This document shows, piece after piece, positions 7,297 through 15,624 of a stretch of DNA of 28,833 bases (its first letter is position 1; each line of letters begins with the position of its first letter). The position numbers and the translations under genes are program-made. The stretch comes from an uncultured Gammaproteobacteria bacterium (GTDB lineage: Bacteria; Pseudomonadota; Gammaproteobacteria; Halothiobacillales; Halothiobacillaceae): the NCBI GenBank assembly GCA_938004235.1, contig CALKWL010000408.1, positions 1 through 28,833 of the forward strand, in the 5' to 3' direction. The notes under the pieces were generated by a model, which had not been told where the DNA came from, did no database searches, and saw only the letters and a program-made list of their open reading frames with translations.

Positions 7297-8946
7297 ATGG
7301 CACTGCACCCACTCGCCGGACAACCCGCCCCCCGCGACGTATTGACCAATATTCCTGACCTCGTTTCCGCCTATTACACCCAACACCCCGACCCCAACAA
7401 TCTGGCGCAGTGGGTCGCCTTCGGCACCTCCGGGCATCGTGGATGCAGCAGCAAGCACAGCTTTAACGAAGATCACATTCTGGCTACCTGCCAGGCGCTG
7501 GCCGAGTATCGCCAGACCAACGACATCACCGGCCCGCTGTTTATCGGACTGGATTCCCACGCGCTGTCCACCCCGGCCTTCTACACCGCGATTGAAGTCT
7601 TCGCCGCGCATGGCATCGAACTGCGCATTCCCGCAGGCGAGCCTTTGGTGCCGACGCCTGTGATTTCTCACGCCATTCTTACCCACAACAAGGGACGCAG
7701 CGCGCACCTGGCGGATGGCGTGGTCATCACCCCCTCGCACAATCCGCCGACCGACGGCGGTTTCAAATACAACGCCACCAATGGCGGCCCGGCAGATGTG
7801 GACGCAACGCGGGTCATTCAGGCGCGCGCCAACGAGCTGCTCAATCAAGACCTCAAGGGCGTGAAGCGCATCCCGCTGGCCAAGGCGCTCGCCCTGCCCA
7901 CCACCCAGACCTACGAATTCATCAAGCCGTATGTGGATGACCTGAAAAACGTGCTGGACATGGAAGTCATCCGCGCCGCCGGGCTCAAAATCGGTGTTGA
8001 CCCGATGGGCGGCGCCGGTCTGCCCTACTGGACGCCGATTGCCGAGACCTACGGCCTGAATATCGACGTGGTGAACAAGGATATCGACCCGCGTTTCGCT
8101 TTCATGACACTGGATCACGACGGCAAAATTCGCATGGACTGTTCATCCCCCTACGCCATGGCCGGGCTGATTCGCCTCAAGGACAGCTTTGACGTCGCGT
8201 TTGGCAACGACACCGATGCCGACCGCCACGGCATCGTCACCCCCAGCGGCGGACTGATGAATTCCAACCACTACCTGAGCGTGTGTATCGACTACCTGTT
8301 CCGCAATCGCCCACACTGGCCGGCCAACGCCTATATCGGTAAAACTCTGGTCTCCAGCTCCATGATCGACCGTGTCGCGCAAGACCTCCACCGCGGCCTG
8401 CGTGAAGTGCCGGTCGGTTTCAAATGGTTTGTGGACGGTCTGGTCAACGGCCATTGCGGTTTTGGCGGCGAAGAATCCGCGGGCGCATCCTTCCTGCGTA
8501 TGGACGGCACGGCCTGGAGCACCGATAAGGACGGCATCATCCTCAACCTGCTCGCTGCTGAAATCACCGCCAAAACAGGTGAAGATCCCAGCGTGTACTA
8601 TAAAAACCTCACCGAACGCCACGGCAATCCGATTTTCGATCGCGTGGACGCCGCCGCCAGCCGCGAGCAGAAACAGATCCTCGCCAAACTCAGCTCAGAG
8701 CAGGTCACGGCAGAAACCCTCGCGGGGGATAAAATTACCGCAAAACTCACCCGCGCCCCAGGGAATAACGCTGAAATCGGCGGTCTGAAGGTCACCACCG
8801 AAAACGGCTGGTTTGCCGCCCGCCCATCCGGTACGGAAGATATTTACAAAATCTACGCCGAAAGCTTCAAGGGCGAGGCACATCTGAAAGAAATTCAGGA
8901 TGAAGCCAAGTCGATTGTGGCGGCAGCGCTTGGGGCGGCAAAATAA
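7297..8946 (+). CDS. pgm: phosphoglucomutase, alpha-D-glucose-phosphate-specific
   Basis: The 549-residue enzyme interconverts glucose-1-phosphate and glucose-6-phosphate, linking glycolysis to glycogen and sugar-nucleotide synthesis. It carries the phosphoserine loop TPSHNP (145-150, Ser147), the Mg-binding Asp305/Asp307/Asp309 in GNDTDADR, the sugar-binding GEESAG (391-396) and the phosphate-binding RPSGTED (509-515). Length and motif order fit the bacterial Pgm subfamily rather than the phosphomannomutase group. GAGGA at 7284-7288 precedes ATG 7297. It appears to be its own transcription unit, convergent with the diguanylate cyclase downstream. Confidence 0.95.
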   Translation: MALHPLAGQPAPRDVLTNIPDLVSAYYTQHPDPNNLAQWVAFGTSGHRGCSSKHSFNEDHILATCQALAEYRQTNDITGPLFIGLDSHALSTPAFYTAIEVFAAHGIELRIPAGEPLVPTPVISHAILTHNKGRSAHLADGVVITPSHNPPTDGGFKYNATNGGPADVDATRVIQARANELLNQDLKGVKRIPLAKALALPTTQTYEFIKPYVDDLKNVLDMEVIRAAGLKIGVDPMGGAGLPYWTPIAETYGLNIDVVNKDIDPRFAFMTLDHDGKIRMDCSSPYAMAGLIRLKDSFDVAFGNDTDADRHGIVTPSGGLMNSNHYLSVCIDYLFRNRPHWPANAYIGKTLVSSSMIDRVAQDLHRGLREVPVGFKWFVDGLVNGHCGFGGEESAGASFLRMDGTAWSTDKDGIILNLLAAEITAKTGEDPSVYYKNLTERHGNPIFDRVDAAASREQKQILAKLSSEQVTAETLAGDKITAKLTRAPGNNAEIGGLKVTTENGWFAARPSGTEDIYKIYAESFKGEAHLKEIQDEAKSIVAAALGAAK

Positions 8947-8977
8947 GCGCGCTGCGCCTGCTTGGGATACCCAGGAA

Positions 8978-9020
8978 GCTGCTGCAACGACGATTTCAGC
9001 AGCCTGTTAAGCACAAGGTT
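8978..9020 (+). repeat. partial relic of the five-hairpin cassette
   Basis: A hairpin GCTGCTG/CAGCAGC (8978-9003) is followed by CCTGTTAAG and CAAGG. The same order of words is seen at the start of cassette copy F (27183-27226). The remaining hairpins are not recognisable, apart from a weak CATGGA/TCCATG dyad at 9071-9089. This spacer separates convergent pgm and the diguanylate cyclase gene (8947-9171). The call is similarity by eye. Confidence 0.4.
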
Positions 9021-9171
9021 TTAACCCGAATGTCCCTTCAGGACGCGCGATGATGGCGAGATGATTTTTGCATGGACGATGACTCCATGAAGGACTCTGT
9101 GGGCGAGAAGCACGGACGGGAAGCCCCTCTCAGGGCATGCACAGGTACAAGGTCGCCTAATGGATCCGGGT

Positions 9172-10482
9172 TTAATCTTTCTTCTGGGCGAAGCAGGTTC
9201 TGTTTCGCCCGTTTTCTTTGGCCTGGTACAAGGCATTGTCGGCCAAGAGCATAAGCTGATCCATGCTTTTCGCGTCATCCGGAAAACAGGCTATACCGAT
9301 ACTGAACGTGACCTTGGGGATGCTGTACGCCTCAAGCCAGTTCACCTCCTGCAAGCGGGTATGCAGCCTGCCCTCAAACTGTCGTGCGTCGTCAACGCTG
9401 GTGTTGGGCAACAATAAGACAAACTCTTCGCCCCCCATGCGGAACACATAATCGGCTCTACGCAGATGCTGGCGCAGGATCTGGGCGACACGGGCAATGA
9501 CCTCGTCGCCGATCGGGTGGCCGTACTGGTCATTGATCCGCTTGAAATGGTCAATATCAATCACGCCGACGCACAGCGGCTGCTGCTGGTGCTCAGCCTG
9601 GCGCAGGATGCGGTTGAGCTGGTTCATGCCCGCGCGCCGATTGGGCAGTTGGGTCAAATCATCCATATGCGCAAGATGATCGAGATGCAGCTCCAGCATT
9701 TTCCGGTCGGTCACGTTTTGCATCATACCGATGACGCGCAACGCCCCCCCCTGTGGATCGTATTCGGCAACCTTGCCGCGATCATAAATCCATAGATAAC
9801 GACCGTTACGATTTTTGATGCGGTATTCCGCTTCATAACGGCTGCATTTCCCATCCAAATGTTGTTGCAACGCAGCAAGCACATCATCTTTGTCTTCAGG
9901 ATGAATATTGTCGCTCCAGGTCTCAACCCTAGGCTCCATTTCATCCGGCCCGTAACCGAGGATCTGCTTTAATTTTGGACTGAAGAACACCTCGCCCGTA
10001 GCAACATTCCAGTCCCACAGCCCATCCATGGACTCATTGAGTACAAACCAGTTCTGCTGAGCGCTTTCGTTCAGCCGTCTCTCCGTCAAAACACGCTTAT
10101 TGATATTGCGGGCGATAGAGAGGAAATATTCACACCCATTGCGGCTAAAGTGAGAGGTATTGACCTCAACCGCGATTTCACCGCCATCACGATGTCGATG
10201 ACGCCCAATAAAGGTGTAAACCGGAACATTGCGTATCACCTGCACAATGTCTGCCCATTGCGGCATCCCCGTCACGTCTTTTTGCAGGCTGAGAACGGAA
10301 GAATGCAGCACATCCGCCGCATCCAGACCCAGCTCCTTATACCCCGCATGATTGCACCAGAGGATATTGGACGTTTCCGGATCGATGAGGTAGACCGCAT
10401 CTGCCATATGTTCGAAGAGTATGTCAAACCCGGGTATTTCACACATCGCGGAGCACCATTGGCTGATTCCTGCCGCAAGCAT
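9172..10482 (-). CDS. PAS-PAS-GGDEF diguanylate cyclase
   Basis: The 436-residue protein is predicted to be cytoplasmic, with no membrane segment. Two PAS domains lie at about 17-125 and 142-265, the second ending in a PAC-like segment with NVTDRK. A GGDEF domain at about 268-430 has DLTQLPNRR, DIDHFKRIND (309-318) and the active motif GGEEF (350-354). RRAD (341-344), five residues before it, is the RxxD inhibitory c-di-GMP site, so an active, feedback-inhibited enzyme is expected. The PAS ligand is unknown. The start is uncertain: ATG 10482 gives the full frame, ATG 10446 is also possible, and neither has a clear ribosome binding site. Confidence 0.93.
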   Translation of the reverse strand: MLAAGISQWCSAMCEIPGFDILFEHMADAVYLIDPETSNILWCNHAGYKELGLDAADVLHSSVLSLQKDVTGMPQWADIVQVIRNVPVYTFIGRHRHRDGGEIAVEVNTSHFSRNGCEYFLSIARNINKRVLTERRLNESAQQNWFVLNESMDGLWDWNVATGEVFFSPKLKQILGYGPDEMEPRVETWSDNIHPEDKDDVLAALQQHLDGKCSRYEAEYRIKNRNGRYLWIYDRGKVAEYDPQGGALRVIGMMQNVTDRKMLELHLDHLAHMDDLTQLPNRRAGMNQLNRILRQAEHQQQPLCVGVIDIDHFKRINDQYGHPIGDEVIARVAQILRQHLRRADYVFRMGGEEFVLLLPNTSVDDARQFEGRLHTRLQEVNWLEAYSIPKVTFSIGIACFPDDAKSMDQLMLLADNALYQAKENGRNRTCFAQKKD

Positions 10483-10577
10483 GAAGTATAAAGCCTGATT
10501 TGTGAATAACCTTTTTCACAGAGTGGTTATGCGCTTTTCTCTGCCGAGCAGAAGGCGCGTTTGCGATCACGCCCCCT
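10483..10577 (-). promoter_or_regulatory. short spacer with dyad upstream of the diguanylate cyclase gene
   Basis: TGTGAA and TTCACA form a dyad at 10501-10520, and on the minus strand a TATACT hexamer lies at 10489-10484, just before the start codon. This may be an operator and a -10 box, but the hexamer is so close to ATG 10482 that a start at 10446 would be needed if it is real. No clear terminator for rluB is seen here. Confidence 0.25.
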
Positions 10578-11654
10578 TCACCCGCGCTTGCGTGGCGGAC
10601 GCGCCTGCGCGCTACGCTCACGCCCCAAAGCGGGGGTGCGTCTTGACTCATGCGCCCGTACCGCGGGACGCTGCTTCGACGCTGCGGAGTCCGGCTTGGA
10701 ATCAATCTGGCGCTCAGCGCGCCCAGCGCGCACCACATAGGTTTTACGCTCTGCAGCCTGCTGCGGCGCCTGAGATGCCGGGCGGCGCGACTCGTCACCG
10801 CGTGCAGGCCTACGTGAGCGCTCATCCATGCGCCGAGCCTCGCCTTCCTGTTCACGCATTGCAGGACGCAGGGGCAGGCGTCGTGCCGGGCGCACAGCCG
10901 CGGAGGCGGTTTTTTTCGGCGGCATCCCCATGCTGAGCACCAGTGCCTCAGCCTCTTCCGCCGTCAACATGTTCCACTTGCCCGGGCGCAGGCGCGGCGG
11001 CAAGGTCAAATCGCCATACTGGATACGAATCAGACGGCTCACCGGCACGCCCACGGCCTCGAACATGCGACGCACTTCGCGATTGCGACCTTCGCGCAAG
11101 CCGACGTGATACCAGTGATTCATCCCGGTGCCACCCGCATCTTCGACCGATTCGAAACGCGCCACCCCATCCTCCAGCTCAACGCCTTCCTTGAGCTGTT
11201 TAATCATCTCGGCGGTCAAGTCGCCAAACACCCGCGCCGCGTACACGCGCAGCAACTCACGCGAAGGGTGCATCATCCGATTCGCCAGTTCGCCGTCGTT
11301 GGTGACAATCAACAAACCTGAAGTATTGAAGTCCAGACGACCGACGGTAATCCAACGTCCGTCACGAATCGGCGGCAGGCTTTCAAAAACCGTAGGACGA
11401 CCTTCAGGGTCGGAACGAGTGGTCAGCTCACCTTCAGGCTTGTGGTAAATCAACACCCGGCGGGTAAAACCTTCCACCCGCGAACGCACGGGTTGCCCGC
11501 GAATTTCCACCCGATCCGTCGGCACAATCCGCGTACCCAAAGTCGCCACCTCACCGTTGACCTTGACCTCGCCTGCGGCAATCCATTGTTCTATCGCCCG
11601 GCGTGAGCCCAGCCCCCATCCCGCCAGCACTTTTTGTAGTCGTTCGCCTTGCAT
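10578..11654 (-). CDS. rluB: 23S rRNA pseudouridine synthase RluB with long basic tail
   Basis: RluB makes pseudouridine 2605 in helix 89 of 23S rRNA. An S4 RNA-binding domain occupies about 1-60, starting with RLQKVLAGWGLGSRR. The RsuA-family catalytic motif GRLDFNTSGLL has catalytic Asp108, and REGRNREVRRMFEA is the family's second signature. The core ends near residue 240. The last 115 residues or so are low-complexity, rich in Arg, Ala, Pro and Ser; this tail is variable among RluB proteins and probably binds RNA loosely. AGGTGA lies about seven bases upstream of ATG 11654. The gene is divergent from purE across a 150-nt spacer. Confidence 0.93.
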   Translation of the reverse strand: MQGERLQKVLAGWGLGSRRAIEQWIAAGEVKVNGEVATLGTRIVPTDRVEIRGQPVRSRVEGFTRRVLIYHKPEGELTTRSDPEGRPTVFESLPPIRDGRWITVGRLDFNTSGLLIVTNDGELANRMMHPSRELLRVYAARVFGDLTAEMIKQLKEGVELEDGVARFESVEDAGGTGMNHWYHVGLREGRNREVRRMFEAVGVPVSRLIRIQYGDLTLPPRLRPGKWNMLTAEEAEALVLSMGMPPKKTASAAVRPARRLPLRPAMREQEGEARRMDERSRRPARGDESRRPASQAPQQAAERKTYVVRAGRAERQIDSKPDSAASKQRPAVRAHESRRTPALGRERSAQARPPRKRG

Positions 11655-11804
11655 TACTGTTCACCTGATTAATTCGGGCATGATACAACGTCGCCTTCCC
11701 AACATCGCGGACAAATACCGGATGCCTATTGAGCCTGAGCGTGCACCCCGTTAAGCTTCGTGTTTTGGGCAGGGACGCCCCCGATATTTATGGCGATTTA
11801 ATTC
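11655..11804. promoter_or_regulatory. divergent rluB/purE promoter spacer
   Basis: Both flanking genes start outwards from this 150-nt spacer, so it must hold two promoters. I see no convincing -35/-10 pair and no purine riboswitch. A short GGGC/GCCC hairpin (11767-11780) with loop AGGGAC resembles the apex type seen in the hairpin cassettes. Confidence 0.4.
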
Positions 11805-12323
11805 ATGTCTTCATCTTCCTCGCCCGCACATTCCTGCCCAGCGCTCGTCGGCGTGGTCATGGGCTCCAAGTCCGACTGGGACACTATGCAGCACAGCGTA
11901 GCAATCCTCGAATCTTTTGGCATCGCACATGAAGTGAGGGTGGTGTCTGCGCACCGCACGCCTGATCTGCTGATGGATTATGCCGCAAAGGCCGCCGAGC
12001 GCGGCCTGGAGGTCATTATCGCCGGAGCCGGCGGGGCGGCACATCTGCCCGGAATGCTCGCCGCCAAGACCGTCGTGCCCGTCCTGGGCGTGCCCGTGCA
12101 ATCCAAGGCGCTCAATGGCATGGACTCTCTGCTCTCCATCGTGCAAATGCCTGCGGGCATCCCGGTCGCCACCCTCGCCATCGGTCAGGCTGGCGCAAAA
12201 AATGCCGCCCTGCTAGCAGCGGCCATTCTGGGCAATAACCGCCCGGAGCTGCGCGAGCGTCTTGTGCTGTTTCGCGCCGAGCAAACCCAGTCCGTACTGG
12301 AATACCCCGATCCGCGAGTCTGA
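11805..12323 (+). CDS. purE: N5-carboxyaminoimidazole ribonucleotide mutase PurE
   Basis: PurE (class I) converts N5-CAIR to CAIR in de novo purine synthesis, directly after PurK. The 172-residue protein shows the substrate loop GSKSD (20-24), SAHRTPD (48-54) with catalytic His50, the GAGGAAHLPGM loop and LNGMDSLLSIVQMPAG. The first ten residues, rich in serine, are an extra N-terminal stretch. The stop codon is four nucleotides before the purK ATG, so the two are one operon. The ribosome binding site upstream of ATG 11805 is weak. Confidence 0.95.
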   Translation: MSSSSSPAHSCPALVGVVMGSKSDWDTMQHSVAILESFGIAHEVRVVSAHRTPDLLMDYAAKAAERGLEVIIAGAGGAAHLPGMLAAKTVVPVLGVPVQSKALNGMDSLLSIVQMPAGIPVATLAIGQAGAKNAALLAAAILGNNRPELRERLVLFRAEQTQSVLEYPDPRV

Positions 12324-12327
12324 GCTC

Positions 12328-13461
12328 ATGACACATTCATTTTCCGAAGCCCGTGCCGTTGAACCCCTGTCCGAAGCCAAGCGCATCGGCATTATCGGCG
12401 GCGGACAGCTTGGACGTATGCTGGCGCTCGCCGGCATTCCGCTTGGGCTGGAGTTTGTATTTCTCGACCCGGCGCAGGAAGCCTGTGCCGCCACGCTCGG
12501 TGAACAGATTATCGCGGACTATGACGACCCCGAGGCGCTGCAACGCCTGATTCAGTCCACCGACATCATCACGCTAGAATTCGAAAATATCCCCCTGCCC
12601 GCTCTGCACCTGACCAATGCACAGACCCGGCTTTTCCCGCCGCCCAAAGCGCTGGAAGTCGCCCAGGATCGGGTCAACGAAAAGACCCTGTTTGCCGAGC
12701 TGGCGATTCCCACCCCGCCCTGGCGTGCCGTGGACAGCCAGGCCGAACTGGAGCAGGCCGTCGCAGAGATCGGCTTGCCCGCCGTTCTCAAGACTCGCCG
12801 CATGGGCTACGACGGCAAGGGACAATATGTGCTGCGCGGTTCTGCGGATATTCCACTCGCATGGAGCGCGCTCGGCGGAAGCGCGCTGATTCTGGAAGGT
12901 TTTATCCGCTTTGAACGCGAAGTTTCAATTATCGCGGTACGCTCGCGTTCGGGCGAGCTGGCGTTTTATCCGCTTTCAGAAAATACCCATGATGCCGGCA
13001 TCCTCAAGCTTTCCCTCAGCCGCGCCAAAGACCCCATGCAGGCTGAGGCCGAGGCCTACGCCCGCCGAGTCCTTGAAGCGCTGGACTATGTCGGCACACT
13101 CGGTTTCGAATTTTTTGTCACAGCTGACAGCTTAATCGCCAACGAAATCGCTCCGCGCGTGCACAACACCGGGCACTGGACGATTGAAGGAGCGGTGTGC
13201 AGCCAGTTTGAAAATCATTTGCGCGCCATTCTCGACCTCCCCCTGGGCAGCACGGCGCTGCGCGGCGCCAGCGCCATGCTGAACTTCATTGGCGAGCTGC
13301 CCTCGCGCACCCGCGCCATGAGCGTGCGCGAGCTGTATTTCCACGCCTACGGCAAGGATGCACGCAAGGGACGCAAGGTGGGTCACGCCACCCTGGTCAC
13401 GGCAAGCGAGGGGGAGCGCGATGTGCGTTTGAGTGAGCTGCTATCTCTCAGTACAGCTTGA
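12328..13461 (+). CDS. purK: 5-(carboxyamino)imidazole ribonucleotide synthase PurK
   Basis: PurK is an ATP-grasp ligase that uses ATP and bicarbonate to turn AIR into N5-CAIR. In the 377 residues, GIIGGGQLGRM (about 21-31) is the N-terminal nucleotide-like loop, LKTRRMGYDGKGQ is the ATP-grasp lid, EREVSIIAVRS the central strand, and NEIAPRVHNTGHWTIEGA the metal and substrate site. ATG 12328 is preferred; an upstream in-frame ATG at 12262 lies inside purE. The 3' end overlaps the 3' end of the convergent NADH dehydrogenase gene by 14 bp. Confidence 0.95.
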   Translation: MTHSFSEARAVEPLSEAKRIGIIGGGQLGRMLALAGIPLGLEFVFLDPAQEACAATLGEQIIADYDDPEALQRLIQSTDIITLEFENIPLPALHLTNAQTRLFPPPKALEVAQDRVNEKTLFAELAIPTPPWRAVDSQAELEQAVAEIGLPAVLKTRRMGYDGKGQYVLRGSADIPLAWSALGGSALILEGFIRFEREVSIIAVRSRSGELAFYPLSENTHDAGILKLSLSRAKDPMQAEAEAYARRVLEALDYVGTLGFEFFVTADSLIANEIAPRVHNTGHWTIEGAVCSQFENHLRAILDLPLGSTALRGASAMLNFIGELPSRTRAMSVRELYFHAYGKDARKGRKVGHATLVTASEGERDVRLSELLSLSTA

Positions 13462-14755
13462 TGCTTGGACGAATCAGCTGGTGCATCCCACTCACCAGCA
13501 TCATCAAAGCCGTACGCCAGGAGCCGTGCAAGGCAAGCTGGTGCTGGCGATACAACGACAGATAGGCCGTGCGCGCCATCGGCCCCTCAATCAGGAAGCG
13601 GCCGTGCATCACATCGTCCATCACCGAACCCAAGGTCTGGTAATCCGCCAAGGACACCAGTGAGCCGTGGTCATGGTAGGCGAACGGCTTCATGGCGCTT
13701 GCCCCGGATCCCTTGCGCTCATGAGCGATCAGGGCGTGTGCCAGATATTTCGCCATCTGGTGGGCGGCTTGCGCACGCGGCGGAACCAGACGACCCGCTG
13801 GAGCCGCCGAACTAGGCGCCTCGCGCAGATAGGCGCAATCCCCCAGAGCGTAAATCGTGTCTTCGCCTTTGACGCGCAAGTCGGCCTCGACCTCAAGCTG
13901 GTTGATGCGGTTCACAGGCAGCCCCAGGCACGCCAGAAACGCAGGCGCCTGAATGCCCGCCGCCCACACGATCAAATCCGCCGCAAACACGGCTCCATCC
14001 TTGGTCAAAACGCGGCCAGCTTCGATGCGCTGTACTGCCGTATCGAGGTGCAACTCCACACCTAATTTTTCCAGTACAACCTGGGCGCGCTGCGACATGG
14101 CCTCAGGCAAGGCAGGAAGCACGCGCCCAGCGGCTTCAATCAACACCACTCGCAAGCCCTTTCTCCCGGCGCGTTCCACGCCGTAATGCGCCAGCATCTC
14201 GGCGGCATTAAACAGCTCAGCCGCCAGCTCCACGCCAGTCGCCCCGGCGCCGACAATGGCAACCGTCACGCGTTCGTCCTCGCCTCCCTCCTCCTGGACA
14301 TGCAGAAAACGATTGAGCAGCTCAAGATGGAAGGCCTGAGCCTGTGCGGAAGAGTCGAGCGAATGGCAATGCTCACGTACGCCTGATATGCCGAAATCGT
14401 TTGAATGCGCCCCCACCGCGAACACCAGGGTATCAAAGGCGACACGCCGGGCGTGGAGCACCTCTTCACCGTGAGCGCCCAACATGGGCGCAAGCAAAAG
14501 CTCTCGCCGTTCCCGATCCATGCCGATCACCTCTCCCAGATGAAAGCGGATCCCCACGCGCGCACAATGCGCCCGATAAGACAAGGCGTCCACGCCATCG
14601 TCCAAGGTGCCCGTCGCCACTTCATGCAGCAACGGTTTCCACAAATGCGTACGTTCGCGATCGATCAGCGTGACCGATTTGAGCTTGGCTCGCCCCAAAT
14701 GTGTGGCCAGCTCTAGGCCTCCTGCGCCGCCGCCGACGATAACGATGTTTTGCAT
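13448..14755 (-). CDS. ndh: type II NADH dehydrogenase (NDH-2 family)
   Basis: The 435-residue flavoprotein has two dinucleotide-binding motifs: GGGAGGLE near the N-terminus for FAD, and VAIVGAGATGVELAAEL for NADH. The FAD-binding ALGDCA motif is also present, and the C-terminal part carries amphipathic hydrophobic helices. NDH-2 oxidises NADH and reduces quinone without pumping protons. Sulfide:quinone reductase is a relative, but the conserved redox cysteines expected of that family are not seen, and AQAAHQMAKYL fits NDH-2. ATG 14755 is chosen over an upstream frame that reads through the dsbA terminator. The gene overlaps convergent purK by 14 bp. Confidence 0.9.
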   Translation of the reverse strand: MQNIVIVGGGAGGLELATHLGRAKLKSVTLIDRERTHLWKPLLHEVATGTLDDGVDALSYRAHCARVGIRFHLGEVIGMDRERRELLLAPMLGAHGEEVLHARRVAFDTLVFAVGAHSNDFGISGVREHCHSLDSSAQAQAFHLELLNRFLHVQEEGGEDERVTVAIVGAGATGVELAAELFNAAEMLAHYGVERAGRKGLRVVLIEAAGRVLPALPEAMSQRAQVVLEKLGVELHLDTAVQRIEAGRVLTKDGAVFAADLIVWAAGIQAPAFLACLGLPVNRINQLEVEADLRVKGEDTIYALGDCAYLREAPSSAAPAGRLVPPRAQAAHQMAKYLAHALIAHERKGSGASAMKPFAYHDHGSLVSLADYQTLGSVMDDVMHGRFLIEGPMARTAYLSLYRQHQLALHGSWRTALMMLVSGMHQLIRPSIKLY

Positions 14756-14832
14756 GGTTCTGAACCCCGTAAAGCAAACAAACGACGCAGATAGTTTCTG
14801 GGTGGAATATGTCCGCACGTTGAAGACAAACA

Positions 14833-14867
14833 AAAAAAAGCCCCGGGCAGTTGCTTCGTCCGGGGTT
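14833..14867 (-). terminator. Rho-independent terminator downstream of dsbA
   Basis: On the minus strand a CCCCGG/CCGGGG stem (14866-14861 with 14847-14842) is followed by C and eight T residues (14840-14833). It lies about 75 nt after the dsbA stop and before the NADH dehydrogenase gene, closing the cytochrome c maturation cluster. Confidence 0.85.
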
Positions 14868-14897
14868 GATTCGTTCTGTCGAAAGTCAAGGGAAGTA

Positions 14898-14927
14898 CTG
14901 ATTTATTCCAGAGATGGAATAAATCAG
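14898..14927 (-). repeat. single 13-bp hairpin after dsbA
   Basis: CTGATTTATTCCA and TGGAATAAATCAG form a perfect 13-bp stem with a 4-nt loop, 16 nt after the dsbA stop. The CTGAATAAAT-like stem resembles hairpin e of cassette copy E, so it may be a solitary unit of the same family. There is no T-tract of its own; the real terminator is about 30 nt further on. Confidence 0.65.
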
Positions 14928-14942
14928 CGCTGACCAAGATGC

Positions 14943-15596
14943 CTACTTGCCGGTCTTCGCGCTTGATTCCGCCACAATCTTGGCGGCCAACGCATCCGCC
15001 ACGCCCAGCATTTTATCGTTGCCGCCCGCCAGCTCACCTTCGATACGATACTTCCCTTGCACAACCACCGCAGGCACGCCGTGAACATCGTACTGGCGCG
15101 CTAACTGGATGCCGCGTCGCATTTCGCTGTCCACGACAAAACCGTTGTACGCCTTGAGGAAAGCTTCACGGTCAACGCCTTTGCTCGCGACGAAATCAGC
15201 AATCAGTTCAGGCGTATTCAATGGGCGACGCTCGTTATGCACGGCATTAAAAATCGCGGGCGTCAGCTCGTCAGCCTTACCCAGCTGCTTCAGCGCGTAA
15301 TACGCCTTGCTCAAGGGAACCCAGCCCGGGTTGAAGGCGACTTCGACACGCTCAAAACGTACATTGGCAGGCTTTTTCTCCAGCCATGCCTGCACCGTGG
15401 GCTCAAAATGATGGCAATGACCACAGTTGAAGGAAAACAGTTCCTGCACGACGACTTCACCCGGCGCAGCCTTCACATCCACCGGGATGGCGATAGTGTC
15501 GTAATGCACCATTTCCTCAACCAACTTAGTCGGCGCATCCGCCCAAGCCGAGCCGAGCGGAACCAGCAATGTCAACGCAAGCAACATGGACTTCAT
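14943..15596 (-). CDS. dsbA: thiol:disulfide interchange protein DsbA
   Basis: The 217-residue periplasmic oxidoreductase has a signal peptide cut after Ala19 (SAWA), a thioredoxin fold with an inserted helical domain, the active site Cys58-Gly-His-Cys61 in FNCGHCHHFEP, and a cis-proline at Pro175 in GVPAVVV. DsbA introduces disulfide bonds into exported proteins. Cytochrome c apoproteins need their heme-binding cysteines reduced again, so its place beside System II genes suggests it serves the same secretory route. AAGGGAG lies seven bases before ATG 15596; a longer frame would overlap ccsA. The spacing from the ccsA stop is 28 nt. Confidence 0.94.
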   Translation of the reverse strand: MKSMLLALTLLVPLGSAWADAPTKLVEEMVHYDTIAIPVDVKAAPGEVVVQELFSFNCGHCHHFEPTVQAWLEKKPANVRFERVEVAFNPGWVPLSKAYYALKQLGKADELTPAIFNAVHNERRPLNTPELIADFVASKGVDREAFLKAYNGFVVDSEMRRGIQLARQYDVHGVPAVVVQGKYRIEGELAGGNDKMLGVADALAAKIVAESSAKTGK

Positions 15597-15624
15597 ATCA
15601 AGACTCCCTTTTGAAAATGAACGT

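Noticed and set aside
7033..8118. A 361-codon minus-strand frame opposite pgm and scpB
   Set aside because: Both plus-strand genes carry complete active-site motifs; this frame has none.
10501..10520. CRP binding site upstream of the diguanylate cyclase gene
   Set aside because: The TGTGA and TCACA half sites are 10 bp apart rather than the 6 expected for CRP.
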